Counted from the stretch's first letter, positions 8,876-19,006 are shown. The stretch: 64,000 bases of DNA from Bacteroides thetaiotaomicron VPI-5482 (GCF_000011065.1 NC_004663.1:186001-250000), one strand, 5' to 3'. Notes: generated by a model not told the origin, from the letters alone. Program-made: numbers and translations.

Positions 8876-9175
8876 ATGGTGAAACACATTGTATTATTTA
8901 AGTTAAAAGACGAAGTTCCCGAAGCGGAGAAACTCGTAGTGATGAATAAATTTAAGGAAGCTATCGAAGCGCTCCCCGCTAAGATTTCAGTGATCCGTAA
9001 GATTGAAGTCGGACTGAATATGAATCCGGGAGAGGCTTGGCATATAGCTCTCTATAGCGAATTTGACACGCTGGAGGATGTGAAGTTCTATGCAACACAC
9101 CCTGATCATGTGGCAGCCGGAAAGATTATAGCTGAAGCAAAGGACAGTCGTGCATGCGTGGATTATGAATTATAA
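8876..9175 (+). CDS. Dabb (stress-responsive alpha/beta barrel) family protein
   Basis: A 99-residue cytoplasmic protein beginning MVKHIVLFKLK, the usual opening of Dabb-domain proteins, and ending with an HPDHVAAGK segment before the last strand. Members form dimeric ferredoxin-like barrels. Some bind heme or act as cyclases, but the role here is unknown. It lies 9 bases before the DsbD-type gene, so co-transcription is likely. Confidence 0.85.
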   Translation: MVKHIVLFKLKDEVPEAEKLVVMNKFKEAIEALPAKISVIRKIEVGLNMNPGEAWHIALYSEFDTLEDVKFYATHPDHVAAGKIIAEAKDSRACVDYEL

Positions 9176-9184
9176 CCCCCAATA

Positions 9185-11245
9185 ATGAAAATGAGAAAAT
9201 TAATTTCTTTTCTGCTTTTAAGCTTTGTAGCCTATACATTGCAGGCGCAGATTAAAGATCCGGTAAAGTTTAAAACAGAACTGAACTCTCTTTCTGATAC
9301 AGAAGCGGAGATCGTGTTTACAGCTGCCATTGACAAAGGGTGGCATGTTTATTCTACCGATCTTGGAGACGGAGGACCTATTTCTGCCACATTTAATGTG
9401 GAGAAGAAGTCCGGTGTAGAACTGGTTGGTAAATTGAAGCCTGTCGGCAAGGAAATAGCTACTTTCGACAAACTGTTCGAAATGAAAGTGCGCTATTTCG
9501 AGAATACTGCCAAATTCGTGCAGAAAGTGAAGCTGACTGGTGGAGCTTATGCGATAGAAGGTTATCTGGAATATGGAGCCTGCGACGATGAGAGTTGTCT
9601 GCCTCCGACAGAAGTTCCTTTTAAGTTTTCGGGTGAAGCAAAGGCCGGAACTACGGCTACTCCTGTAGCCAAAGTTGATAAGCCGGAGACAAAAGAGGCG
9701 GAAGAGGTAACTGCTCCTGCTGCGTCCAAAGACTCTGCTGCGATGATGGAACTGGTTCCTGCTTCTGCTACGGATGCAAATGCCGATATTCAACCAGCAG
9801 TAGCTTCCGGTGACCTTTGGCGTCCGGTAATCAGTGAATTGCAGGCACTGGGCGAGGAACATACTCAGGGAGATATGTCCTGGATTTATATTTTCGTGAC
9901 AGGTTTCCTGGGTGGATTGCTGGCTTTGTTCACTCCTTGTGTGTGGCCTATTATCCCGATGACAGTCAGTTTCTTTCTGAAACGTAGCAAAGATAAGAAG
10001 AAAGGTATTCGTGATGCGTGGACTTATGGTGCTTCCATTGTCGTTATTTATGTGGCATTAGGATTGGCTATTACACTGATATTTGGTGCCAGTGCGCTCA
10101 ATGCTTTATCGACGAATGCTGTCTTTAATATCCTTTTCTTCCTGATGCTGGTAATCTTTGCCGCTTCATTTTTTGGAGCGTTTGAGATTAGATTACCGTC
10201 AAAGTGGGGCAATGCGGTAGATAGTAAAGCGGAATCGACTACCGGTCTGCTGAGTATCTTCCTGATGGCATTTACACTTTCACTGGTATCTTTCTCTTGT
10301 ACAGGTCCGATTATCGGATTCCTGCTGGTACAGGTTTCTACTACAGGAAGCGTGGTGGCCCCGGCTATCGGTATGTTGGGTTTTGCCATTGCATTGGCAT
10401 TGCCGTTCACACTCTTTGCTCTGTTCCCGTCATGGCTGAAGTCTATGCCGAAGTCGGGCGGATGGATGAATGTGATCAAAGTGACGTTAGGATTTCTGGA
10501 ACTGGCATTTGCGCTTAAATTCCTGTCGGTTGCCGATCTGGCTTATGGCTGGAGATTACTCGACCGTGAAACCTTCCTCGCTCTGTGGATTGTCATCTTT
10601 GCATTGCTGGGTTTCTATTTGCTTGGTAAAATCAAGTTTCCGCATGACGATGATGACAATAAGGTGGGAGTGACTCGTTTCTTTATGGCACTTATTTCTC
10701 TGGCGTTTGCCGTATATATGGTTCCCGGTTTGTGGGGAGCTCCGTTAAAAGCCGTAAGTGCTTTTGCGCCTCCTATGCATACGCAAGACTTTAATCTGTA
10801 TAAGAATGAAGTACATGCGAAATTCGATGACTACGATCTGGGTATGGAGTATGCACGTCTGAATGGCAAACCAGTGATGCTTGACTTTACAGGCTATGGA
10901 TGCGTGAACTGTCGTAAGATGGAAGCCGCTGTATGGACGGACCCGAAAGTGAGTGATCTGATTAATAATGATTATGTGCTGATTACTCTGTATGTGGATA
11001 ATAAAACTCCGTTGACCGAACCTGTGAAAATCGTAGAGAACGGTAAGGAACGTACTTTGCGTACAGTCGGTGATAAGTGGAGCTATCTGCAACGTGTGAA
11101 GTTTGGTGCTAATGCACAGCCTTTCTATGTATTGCTGGATAATCAGGGAAGTCCTTTGAATAAGTCTTATGCTTACGATGAAGACATTCCCAAATATATT
11201 GAATTCCTGCAAACTGGACTGGAGAATTATCGGAAGGAAAAATAA
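9185..11245 (+). CDS. DsbD-type protein-disulfide reductase
   Basis: Carries reducing power across the inner membrane to periplasmic thiols. The 686-residue protein has a signal peptide (1-21), a periplasmic N-domain (about 22-165) with Cys133 and Cys138, a Thr/Ala/Glu-rich linker, an eight-helix CcdA-like domain (about 230-525) with Cys252 (FTPCVWP) and Cys372 (SFSCTGP), and a C-terminal thioredoxin domain with Cys573-Val-Asn-Cys576. All three cysteine pairs needed for relay from cytoplasmic thioredoxin are present. The domain order matches DsbD; ScsB-like is an alternative label. Confidence 0.9.
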   Translation: MKMRKLISFLLLSFVAYTLQAQIKDPVKFKTELNSLSDTEAEIVFTAAIDKGWHVYSTDLGDGGPISATFNVEKKSGVELVGKLKPVGKEIATFDKLFEMKVRYFENTAKFVQKVKLTGGAYAIEGYLEYGACDDESCLPPTEVPFKFSGEAKAGTTATPVAKVDKPETKEAEEVTAPAASKDSAAMMELVPASATDANADIQPAVASGDLWRPVISELQALGEEHTQGDMSWIYIFVTGFLGGLLALFTPCVWPIIPMTVSFFLKRSKDKKKGIRDAWTYGASIVVIYVALGLAITLIFGASALNALSTNAVFNILFFLMLVIFAASFFGAFEIRLPSKWGNAVDSKAESTTGLLSIFLMAFTLSLVSFSCTGPIIGFLLVQVSTTGSVVAPAIGMLGFAIALALPFTLFALFPSWLKSMPKSGGWMNVIKVTLGFLELAFALKFLSVADLAYGWRLLDRETFLALWIVIFALLGFYLLGKIKFPHDDDDNKVGVTRFFMALISLAFAVYMVPGLWGAPLKAVSAFAPPMHTQDFNLYKNEVHAKFDDYDLGMEYARLNGKPVMLDFTGYGCVNCRKMEAAVWTDPKVSDLINNDYVLITLYVDNKTPLTEPVKIVENGKERTLRTVGDKWSYLQRVKFGANAQPFYVLLDNQGSPLNKSYAYDEDIPKYIEFLQTGLENYRKEK

Positions 11246-11264
11246 TCCGAAGATATAACTATCA

Positions 11265-11307
11265 ATGAGAAGCGGTCTCACTCTGTAGAGTGGGACCGCT
11301 TCATTTA
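11265..11307. terminator. Hairpin between convergent dsbD-type and pirin genes
   Basis: A 15-position stem (GAAGCGGTC plus CACTC, pairing with GAGTG plus GACCGCTTC, one mismatch) with a 4-base loop, centred at about 11286. Weak A/T tracts flank both sides, so it could stop transcripts in both directions. Confidence 0.8.
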
Positions 11308-11340
11308 AATAGAATAGAATAAAACTAGAAATAATGTTTT

Positions 11341-12045
11341 TTACATGGGTACTTCCATTACCAGAAGTTTGGTCCCTTTAGTAGCACGGATAGAGAAGCT
11401 TTTGGTATCCCATATTCCGATGCCGTCACGTTTGGCCAGATGTTCATCGGCCACGCTGATCTCTCCTTCTATCACAAACAGATAAGCTCCGTTACCTTCC
11501 TGATGCATACAATATTCGATGGTTCTTTCCGTATCGAAGTCTCCCATAGAGAACCAGGCATCCTGTTTGATGGAGGCCGGTGTCTTGCCGTTCGGTGAAA
11601 TGAACAGAGATAACTCGTTCGGTTTCAGCAGCGGACGTATATCGAAATTGTTATATTCGGGTTTCGTATTCTCGATTCGGGGGAATACCCATATTTGCAG
11701 GAATTCCAATTGTTCTTCCTTGCTGTCGTTATACTCACTATGATAGATACCACTGCCCGTACTCATCACTTGGATATCACCGGGAGTAATCGTTTTCGTA
11801 TTTTGTACACTGTCGCCATGTCTCAGATACCCTTTCAACGGAATGGAAATTACTTCCATATTTTTATGTGGATGAGTATCAAATCCCATCGACGGGTCTA
11901 CACTGTCATCATTCAGCACTCGCAAGGCTCCGAAATGGATTCTTTCCGGATTGTAATAGTTAGCAAAACTGAATGTGTGGTGGGTTTTGAGCCAGCCATG
12001 ATTAAAATAGCCTCTTGATGAAGCTCTGTCGATTACTTTTTTCAT
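11341..12045 (-). CDS. Pirin-family cupin protein
   Basis: A 234-residue double cupin. The N-terminal half carries the pirin signature: RGYFNHGWLKTHHTFSF near residue 8 and FDTHPHKNMEVIS near 60, with the His residues that bind the metal, then a Glu near 100. Bacterial pirins act as quercetin dioxygenases or metabolic regulators; the function here is not known. The start at 12045 was chosen because a good AGGAAG ribosome site precedes it and the family begins at this point. An in-frame ATG 48 bases upstream would add a charged tail with no family match. Confidence 0.9.
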   Translation of the reverse strand: MKKVIDRASSRGYFNHGWLKTHHTFSFANYYNPERIHFGALRVLNDDSVDPSMGFDTHPHKNMEVISIPLKGYLRHGDSVQNTKTITPGDIQVMSTGSGIYHSEYNDSKEEQLEFLQIWVFPRIENTKPEYNNFDIRPLLKPNELSLFISPNGKTPASIKQDAWFSMGDFDTERTIEYCMHQEGNGAYLFVIEGEISVADEHLAKRDGIGIWDTKSFSIRATKGTKLLVMEVPM

Positions 12046-12209
12046 AATCTTCCTTTCTTTTTTATAGAACTTTGTTGTGTGCTTTGTTCGCACTTTTATA
12101 ATAGGACAACAATTAAAGAGTACACAAAGTTCTCGGCCGGAAACTCAATAAGAAAGAAGGTTATTTTTTTATTTCAGAAAAAATACATACGTTTGTAACA
12201 TCATAACAA

Positions 12210-12217
12210 TACCTTTG
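12210..12217 (+). promoter_or_regulatory. Candidate -7 box (TACCTTTG) of the sigma-factor gene
   Basis: Exact TAnnTTTG match 20 bases before the ATG at 12238. The nearest TTTG (12192-12195) is only 14 bases upstream, shorter than usual. The box argues that translation starts at 12238 and not at the upstream GTG 12217, which would fall inside the promoter. Confidence 0.45.
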
Positions 12218-12237
12218 TGCCCAAAAGTAAAGAAAAT

Positions 12238-12840
12238 ATGTACGCAACAGACACGCTTATGGACGAACGGGAGTTAGTTCTCCGTCTGATAGACGGCGAT
12301 GAGGATGCCTTTTGCGAACTCTATGCCGCCTATAAGAATCGCTTGCTGTATTTTGCGATGAAGTTCGTCAAATCTCGTGAGTTTGCCGAAGATATTTTTC
12401 AGGACGCGTTTACGGTTGTATGGCAAAGCAGGCGTTTTATCAATCCGGATGCGTCTTTCTCATCCTATTTATATACGATTGTACGCAATCGTATCCTTAA
12501 TCAGATACGGGATATGGCGAATGAAGATAAGTTGAAAGAGCATATCCTTTCTCATGCGGTTGATTCGGCCAATGAAACGAATAATAAAATATTGTTCGAT
12601 GATTTGAAGGATGTCCTTAGCCGTGCATTGGAACAATTGACTCCCCGTCAGCGTGAAGTCTTTAATATGAGCCGAGATTTACAGATGTCCCATAAAGAAA
12701 TTGCGGAAGCGCTGGGAGTCTCTGTCAATACCGTACAGGAGCATATTTCTGTTTCGTTGAAAGTGATTCGTGCCTACTTGACTAAATATTCGGGTACTTC
12801 TGCTGACATATTGCTGATTCTACTTTGTCTGAATTTATAA
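12238..12840 (+). CDS. ECF-type RNA polymerase sigma-70 factor
   Basis: A 200-residue sigma factor. Region 2 covers about residues 15-90 (LRLIDGDEDAFCELY, then FAEDIFQDAFTVVWQ, the -10 recognition helix). Region 4 covers about 125-180 (LTPRQREVFNMSRDLQMSHKEIAEALGVSVNTVQEH, the helix-turn-helix). The next gene is a FecR-type anti-sigma factor and then an STN-bearing SusC, the usual arrangement in which substrate binding by the receptor frees the sigma factor to turn on the operon. It most likely controls the 14.1-25.2 kb genes. Confidence 0.92.
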   Translation: MYATDTLMDERELVLRLIDGDEDAFCELYAAYKNRLLYFAMKFVKSREFAEDIFQDAFTVVWQSRRFINPDASFSSYLYTIVRNRILNQIRDMANEDKLKEHILSHAVDSANETNNKILFDDLKDVLSRALEQLTPRQREVFNMSRDLQMSHKEIAEALGVSVNTVQEHISVSLKVIRAYLTKYSGTSADILLILLCLNL

Positions 12841-12924
12841 TAAATGTTAATCATACCCTAGCTGTTTCCTGCCTTTGTGTATTACTAATACGAAGGGGAG
12901 AAATCAGCACCCTTATTTGAATAT

Positions 12925-13911
12925 ATGATGAAAGATACGAAGACAGAAAAAAATAAATTACGTCGTTATCTGGATGATATGTACATCCGGGAGGAAGCAT
13001 CGCAGTTACTGGAAAGTATGAGAGATGCTGACCATAAAGATATATTGGATGAGTTGTCTGCCGAAGTCTGGGAGGAATCCGTCAGCCAGCAGCCTGTTAC
13101 TGACTTGGAGCGTGAGAAGTATAAAAAGGAGGCTCGCCAGTTGCTGAAACATATTGAACATAAGAAACGTACCTGGTTTCGTCGGGTAATGACGATTGCA
13201 GCCAGTGTGGCGGCTGTAATAGCCATCGTGACAGGAAGTATCAGTTATTTCCGGTATATGAGTGAGCAGCAGATAACTTTCGCTGAAATCTCAACCTCTT
13301 TTGGAGAGAAGAAACGGGTGGAATTACCGGACGGAACTATATTAGTGTTGAACTCTTGTTCACAAGTACGTTATCCTGATTCTTTTCAAGGGGATATCCG
13401 GAAAGTGGAACTGGAAGGAGAAGGATATTTCAGGGTTGCCCATAATGAAGATATGCCGTTTATTGTACAGACGAAGCGACTGGATGTTCGTGTTTTGGGA
13501 ACCCGGTTTGATGTAAAATCTTACTCTACGGATGAAATCGTATCGGTAAGTGTAGAGAGTGGCAAAGTACAGGTTGATCTGCCGGAAGCAATGATGCGAT
13601 TGACTGCAAAAGAACAAGTTCTGATAAATACCGTTTCCGGTGAATATAGTAAGAAGAAGGAAGAACGTGGGGTAGCAGTCTGGATCAAGGGAAGCCTGCG
13701 TTTTAACAGTACTCCGATCCGGGATGTGGCAAAAGAACTGGAACGTGTTTATAATTGTCAGATAACCTTTGCTTCCGGACAGGAATTTGATAATCTGATT
13801 ACCGGTGAACATGACAATAAGAGTCTGGAGTCCGTACTTAAATCCATCGAATTTATCAGTGATATCAATTATAAGAAAGAAGGCAGGAATATACTTCTTT
13901 ATAAAAAATGA
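12925..13911 (+). CDS. FecR-family anti-sigma factor
   Basis: A 328-residue inner-membrane protein with a cytoplasmic sigma-binding part (1 to about 90), one transmembrane segment (about 92-112), and a periplasmic FecR domain (about 115-220, with FGEKKRVELPDGTILVLNSCS and VLGTRFDVKSY). The C-terminal DUF4974-type domain (about 250-328) contacts the STN domain of the partner receptor in characterised systems. A second ATG three bases later is an equal start. It lies 84 bases after the sigma-factor gene. Confidence 0.92.
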   Translation: MMKDTKTEKNKLRRYLDDMYIREEASQLLESMRDADHKDILDELSAEVWEESVSQQPVTDLEREKYKKEARQLLKHIEHKKRTWFRRVMTIAASVAAVIAIVTGSISYFRYMSEQQITFAEISTSFGEKKRVELPDGTILVLNSCSQVRYPDSFQGDIRKVELEGEGYFRVAHNEDMPFIVQTKRLDVRVLGTRFDVKSYSTDEIVSVSVESGKVQVDLPEAMMRLTAKEQVLINTVSGEYSKKKEERGVAVWIKGSLRFNSTPIRDVAKELERVYNCQITFASGQEFDNLITGEHDNKSLESVLKSIEFISDINYKKEGRNILLYKK

Positions 13912-13991
13912 GAATTAAAAAATAGATCAATGTTTAACCCGTTAATAAGGACAGAATGAAAGCATCACCCTCATAGAAACTCCCTAAAAAG

Positions 13992-14037
13992 ATAGAAGCA
14001 CTCCTAAGGAATGCTTCTATCCGCAACCCGGACGGAT
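13992..14037 (+). repeat. Two overlapping small hairpins before the STN-type susC
   Basis: ATAGAAGCA (13992-14000) pairs with TGCTTCTAT (14012-14020). Directly after it, ATCCG (14019-14023) can pair with CGGAT (14033-14037), sharing bases with the first stem. There is no T tract, so a simple terminator is unlikely. The two stems exclude each other, which could matter in a leader RNA. Confidence 0.4.
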
Positions 14038-14123
14038 ATTCATTCGCTTCGACCCAAATGAATAACGTATCGCACGTTGCTTGTTTTTAATAACTTTAGT
14101 CAATTACTAAAACGCACAAATTT

Positions 14124-17100
14124 ATGAATAATCTTCTTATTTGTAAAGGAAAAAGTAGAAATAGCTGCTCGTTTTTAGCTTTTTTACTATTCACCTTCCT
14201 TTTAGTTGCTCCGACTGCTGCTCAGACATTGAAAGAGAACAACATTACGCTCCGTGTACAAAACGAGCCGGTAGAAAATGTTTTCAATAAAATCAGTGAA
14301 CAGACCAACTTTAAATTTATCTACGATCAGGAAACGGTAAATAACGCTCCGCATGTTTCTTTTGATGTAAAAAACGCTACGCTTAAACAAATTCTGGGAG
14401 TGATAACTACTCAGTCAAAACTTTATTTCAATAGGACCGATAATACAATTGCTGTCAGTAAACAGCCGCTTAAAGAAGAAAGCGCTCAACGTACACGTAC
14501 CGTTCAGGGAGTGGTCGTAGATGATAAGGGAGAGCCAGTTATTGGTGCCAGTGTCCAGATCAAAGGAGAGGGCAGTGGTACGATTACCGATATGGACGGA
14601 CGATATTCGTTGATGAATGTACCGGAATCGGCTACATTGACAATTTCCTATATTGGCTATAAGACCGTCAGCCTTTCTGCAAAAGATAAGAATACGGCTA
14701 AGATTACGTTGACCGAAGACAGCAAGATGATCGATGAAGTAGTAGTGGTAGGATATGGTGTACAGCGGAAACGGGATGTGTCTACTTCCATCTCTTCCGT
14801 GAAAGCCGAGCAGATTGCGGAGGTTTCTGCTTCCGACTTTCGTCAGGCATTAGCTGGAAAGATGCCGGGAGTGCAAGTGACTCAGCCGAGCGGTGACCCG
14901 GAAGGAAGTGTCAGTATCCGTGTTCGTGGTATCAGTACAGTCAATGCGGGGAGTGATCCTCTCTATATCATTGACGGTGTACCTGTGGAGCGTGGCTTTG
15001 CCAATCTGAATAATAATGATGTCGAGTCGGTAGAGGTACTTAAAGATGCTTCGTCTGCTGCGATTTATGGTAGCCGCGGATCAAATGGTGTAATTATTAT
15101 CACTACCAAACAAGGGCAGTCGGAAAAAATGAAAGTACAATATGATGGATATTATGGTATCCAGAGTATTTCGAAAAAACTTCCGATGTTGAATGCTTAT
15201 CAGTTTGCGGAGTTTGCCAAAGACGGGCATGATAATTCTTATCTGGATGCTAATCCCGGTGGTTCACCTAATGACCCTAATGGTATGCGTCCGAATTCAT
15301 GGGAACGGATTCCTACAGAACTTTTTCCTTATCTGAACGGCGATCAGGGATTAACGGACACAGACTGGCAGGATGCAATTTTCCGTAGTGCGGCTACAAC
15401 CAGCCATAATGTTTCTATCTCCGGCAGAGGAAAGACCGTTGGTTATTTTATTTCTGCCAATTATTATGATAAAGAAGGTATTATCATCAATTCTGATTTC
15501 AAGAAATATAGCATGCGTATGAATCTGGACGGAAAATATAAAAGACTGAAATTCGGTCTTAATTTCTCTCCTTCTTATTCGACTTCCAATCGGGTGGATG
15601 CTTCCGGATCGAATGGTATTGTTCAGTCGGCCTTGATGATGCCTCCTGTGTGGCCGGTATATAATTCCGACGGTAGTTATAACTATCAGGGAAATGGCTA
15701 TTGGAGAATTGGCAATGACTATCAGCACAATGCGGTATTAAACCCTGTGGCAATGGCCAATCTACAATCGGACGTAGTAGACCGTATGGCAATTGTAGGG
15801 AAAGTCTTTGCCGAACTGGAACTTTTCAAGGGACTTACTTATAATATTTCTTTCGGTGGTGATTATTATGGTTCTCATAATGATCAGTATCGTTCGTCAG
15901 AACTACCCTTACTGGGCCAGAAATATTATGATATCAAGTCGAACCCTACTGCATACAGCTCCTCCGGTTTTTATTTTAATTGGCTGATTGAGAATAAGAT
16001 TAATTATAATACAGTGATTAATGAAGATCATTCGATTAATGCGGTTCTGGTGCAATCTGCACAAAAAGAAACTTATAAAGGAGATAATGTGACGGCTACC
16101 GATTTTCCGAATGATTATATACAGACGATCTCCGGTGGAACAGTTATAAAGGGGGCGTCTGATAAGACCCAATGGTCGATTGCTTCCTATCTGGCTCGTG
16201 TGCAATATAGTTATAAAGGTAAATATATGGCTTCCGGAGCTATTCGTGCGGATGGTTCTTCCCGTTTCGGAAAAAATAACCGCTGGGGATATTTCCCGTC
16301 CGCATCATTGGCATGGAGAGTTAGCGGGGAGGATTTCTTCACGAAGGCGAAATTTCTCTCCTTTGTAGATGACTTGAAAATCAGAACCAGTTATGGTGTT
16401 ACAGGTAACTTTCAGATAGGCAACTACGATCATCTATCATTGATGGCTCTTGATAATTATATACTGGGTACGGGTAACGGGCAACTGGTACAAGGTTATA
16501 AGCCCAATACAATTAAGAATGATGATTTAAGCTGGGAAAAGAATGCAATGGTCAATGTCGGTGTGGACCTGCAAATGTTCAAAGGATTATTGGGGATAAC
16601 AGTTGATTACTATAATACCAATACCTCCAATATGTTGCTGAATGTTCCTGTTCCTCATCTGACTGGATACAGCACTGCCCTGATGAATATTGGAAAAGTA
16701 AATAACCGTGGTTGGGAAATAGCCTTGACATCTCAGAAAAATTTCACCAAAGACTTTGGGTATTCTTTTAATGCCAACTATGCTACGAATACCAATGAAG
16801 TAAAAGCTCTTGGTCCGGGAAATGCTCCCATTATCTCTACCGGAAGCGTAGATCATGCTTATTATATCACAAAAGTAGGCGAACCGATCGGATGTTACTA
16901 TTTGCTGGTGCAGGACGGTATCTTTTCCAACGAAGAAGAATTGAAGAAATATCCTCATTTCAGCAATACTCAGCCGGGAGACTTCCGTTTTGTAGATGTG
17001 GATGGAGACGGTGTGATGGACTTGGACAAAGACCGTACGATAGTAGGTAACTATATGCCCGACTTCACCTATGGATTTGGTGGTAAAGTATGGTATAAAG

Positions 17101-17564
17101 GCATTGATCTTGACTTTAACTTCCAGGGAGTTTACGGTAATGAGATTCTGAATCTGAATCGTCGCTATATTGATAATTTGGAAGGAAACACCAATGGTAC
17201 CACGATTGCCCTGAATCGCTGGAAAAGTGCGGATAACCCCGGAAATGGTCAGGTGAACCGTGCCAACCGCAAATCGAAAGGTTATAATGGCCGTACTTCA
17301 ACCTGGCATCTGGAAGATGGTTCTTATTTGAGATTGCAGAATGTAACGTTAGGATATACTTTGCCTCAGAATCTGACACGTCGTTTCTTTGTGGAGAAGT
17401 TGAGAGTCTATGTCTCCGGACAGAACCTTTGGACATCTACCAACTACGGTGGATACAATCCGGAAGTAAATGCACGTCCGAGCAATTCACTTTCGCCGGG
17501 TGAAGATTACGGAACATATCCGCTGGCGAAAACCTTCTTGTTTGGATTAAATATAACACTTTAG
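14124..17564 (+). CDS. SusC-like TonB-dependent receptor with STN signalling domain
   Basis: A 1146-residue outer-membrane receptor. It has a signal peptide (to about residue 34, ending TAAQ), an STN domain (about 40-115, NEPVENVFNKISEQTNF), a carboxypeptidase-regulatory-like beta domain (about 130-215, VQGVVVDDKGEPVIGASV), the DEVVVVGYG TonB-box region near 208, a plug (about 220-330, with DPLYIIDGVPV and DASSAAIYGSRGSNGVI), and a long barrel to the C-terminus. The STN domain fits the sigma/anti-sigma pair upstream. SusD follows after 23 bases. The substrate is suggested by downstream genes as a phosphodiester, not by the receptor itself. Confidence 0.93.
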   Translation: MNNLLICKGKSRNSCSFLAFLLFTFLLVAPTAAQTLKENNITLRVQNEPVENVFNKISEQTNFKFIYDQETVNNAPHVSFDVKNATLKQILGVITTQSKLYFNRTDNTIAVSKQPLKEESAQRTRTVQGVVVDDKGEPVIGASVQIKGEGSGTITDMDGRYSLMNVPESATLTISYIGYKTVSLSAKDKNTAKITLTEDSKMIDEVVVVGYGVQRKRDVSTSISSVKAEQIAEVSASDFRQALAGKMPGVQVTQPSGDPEGSVSIRVRGISTVNAGSDPLYIIDGVPVERGFANLNNNDVESVEVLKDASSAAIYGSRGSNGVIIITTKQGQSEKMKVQYDGYYGIQSISKKLPMLNAYQFAEFAKDGHDNSYLDANPGGSPNDPNGMRPNSWERIPTELFPYLNGDQGLTDTDWQDAIFRSAATTSHNVSISGRGKTVGYFISANYYDKEGIIINSDFKKYSMRMNLDGKYKRLKFGLNFSPSYSTSNRVDASGSNGIVQSALMMPPVWPVYNSDGSYNYQGNGYWRIGNDYQHNAVLNPVAMANLQSDVVDRMAIVGKVFAELELFKGLTYNISFGGDYYGSHNDQYRSSELPLLGQKYYDIKSNPTAYSSSGFYFNWLIENKINYNTVINEDHSINAVLVQSAQKETYKGDNVTATDFPNDYIQTISGGTVIKGASDKTQWSIASYLARVQYSYKGKYMASGAIRADGSSRFGKNNRWGYFPSASLAWRVSGEDFFTKAKFLSFVDDLKIRTSYGVTGNFQIGNYDHLSLMALDNYILGTGNGQLVQGYKPNTIKNDDLSWEKNAMVNVGVDLQMFKGLLGITVDYYNTNTSNMLLNVPVPHLTGYSTALMNIGKVNNRGWEIALTSQKNFTKDFGYSFNANYATNTNEVKALGPGNAPIISTGSVDHAYYITKVGEPIGCYYLLVQDGIFSNEEELKKYPHFSNTQPGDFRFVDVDGDGVMDLDKDRTIVGNYMPDFTYGFGGKVWYKGIDLDFNFQGVYGNEILNLNRRYIDNLEGNTNGTTIALNRWKSADNPGNGQVNRANRKSKGYNGRTSTWHLEDGSYLRLQNVTLGYTLPQNLTRRFFVEKLRVYVSGQNLWTSTNYGGYNPEVNARPSNSLSPGEDYGTYPLAKTFLFGLNITL

Positions 17565-17587
17565 TCATCCTTAAAAATATACGGTGT

Positions 17588-18979
17588 ATGAAAATATATA
17601 GACAAATCCTATTCTTGGCAACTGCTTTTGTATCAGTGGCCTGTACAGATAGCTTTTTCGACTTGGAGCCAAGTAGCAGTGTGCCTACAGATAAAGTATA
17701 CAAGACAGCAGACGATTTTAATGTAGCAGTGATCGGCTGTTATTCTAAATTGCAGGGACAGGTTTCCTACTTCACGGAATGCTGCGAATATCGGAGTGAC
17801 AACCTGTCGTTGAGTGCTCCTACTGCCGGAACACAAGACCGTTATGATATAGATCAGTTTGCGGATAAAGCCTCTAATGGAATATTGGAATCCGCCTGGG
17901 CGAATTTTAATAACGGAGTATATCGCTGTAATTTGGTATTGGACAAAATAGACGCAGCTGACTTTGATGCTACGTTGAAGAAACAATATAAAGGGGAAGC
18001 GCTTTTCGTGCGTGCTCTTACTTATTTTAATATGTATCGCTTGTGGGGTGGAATTCCGATGACTGATAAAGTGGTGACGGTGGCTGAAGCTCTTAAAATC
18101 GGAAGAAGCTCAGAGCAGCAGGTCTTTGATTTTCTTACCGGCGATTTGAATCAGGTTATCAATGAGAATATGCTGCCTTCTTCTTATACGGGTACTGATA
18201 CGGGACGTGCGACCTCCGGTGCTGCAATGGCATTGCTGGGAAAGATTTATCTGACTTTCCATAAGTGGACAGAGGCACGCAATGTACTTTCGCAACTGAT
18301 AGGCAGATATTCTTTGATGCCTACACCGGATAAAGTATTTGATGTCGATAATAAAATGAACGATGAAATCATTTTCGCAGTGCGCTTTAATAAGGACGTT
18401 GAGGGTGAAGGACATGGTTATTGGTTTTCAATTATCAACCTGACAGATGATACTAACCAGACAAAGGCTTTGAAGGAGTGCTATAAAGACGGTGATAAAC
18501 GCAAAGACCTGATCACTTATGTGAAAGTAGAAGATAAAGTTTGCGTAATGAATAAATTCAAGGATTTGAAAAGTGCGACATACAATACCGTCGGTAACGA
18601 TCAGATTATTCTTCGTTATGCCGATGTACTGTTAATGTATGCCGAAGCACTGAACGAAATCAGCTATAGCAACTCTCAGACTTCTGATGCAATGGTTGCT
18701 TTGAATGCGGTACATACCCGTGCCGGATTATCTCCGGTTCAGATTACGGAACTGGCAGATCAGGATAGTTTCCGTAAAGCCATTATGCTGGAACGCCAAC
18801 AGGAATTTCCTTATGAGGGACACCGTTGGTTTGACCTTGTTCGCATGGGAGGTGCCAAGGAAGCTATGAAAGCGGAGGGACATACAATTCAGGATTTCCA
18901 GTTTCTGTATCCTATTCCTAAAACGGAATTGGAAAGAATCAACAATACCGAGTTGTTGTGGCAGAATCCGGGGTATTAA
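17588..18979 (+). CDS. SusD/RagB-family surface lipoprotein
   Basis: A 463-residue lipoprotein (SVAC lipobox, Cys about residue 19) that caps the SusC barrel and binds substrate. The family signature is clear: an N-terminal FFDLEP segment, the helical repeat region with ALFVRALTYFNMYRLWGGIPM near residue 140, LRYADVLLMYAEALNE near 343, and the C-terminal RQQEFPYEGHRWFDLVRMG followed by FLYPIPKTELE. It is shorter than many SusD proteins. It is paired with the STN-type receptor. Confidence 0.93.
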   Translation: MKIYRQILFLATAFVSVACTDSFFDLEPSSSVPTDKVYKTADDFNVAVIGCYSKLQGQVSYFTECCEYRSDNLSLSAPTAGTQDRYDIDQFADKASNGILESAWANFNNGVYRCNLVLDKIDAADFDATLKKQYKGEALFVRALTYFNMYRLWGGIPMTDKVVTVAEALKIGRSSEQQVFDFLTGDLNQVINENMLPSSYTGTDTGRATSGAAMALLGKIYLTFHKWTEARNVLSQLIGRYSLMPTPDKVFDVDNKMNDEIIFAVRFNKDVEGEGHGYWFSIINLTDDTNQTKALKECYKDGDKRKDLITYVKVEDKVCVMNKFKDLKSATYNTVGNDQIILRYADVLLMYAEALNEISYSNSQTSDAMVALNAVHTRAGLSPVQITELADQDSFRKAIMLERQQEFPYEGHRWFDLVRMGGAKEAMKAEGHTIQDFQFLYPIPKTELERINNTELLWQNPGY

Positions 18980-19006
18980 TATGGTTAAACTTAAAGAATT
19001 CAGACG

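Noticed and set aside
12192..12217. Full -33/-7 promoter for the sigma-factor gene
   Set aside because: The only nearby TTTG is 14 bases from the -7 box, too close for the consensus; only the -7 box is reported.
14077..14098. Promoter directly before the STN-type susC (TTG and TAACTTTA)
   Set aside because: The -7 box has a mismatch in the conserved G and the spacing is 11 bases; evidence too weak.
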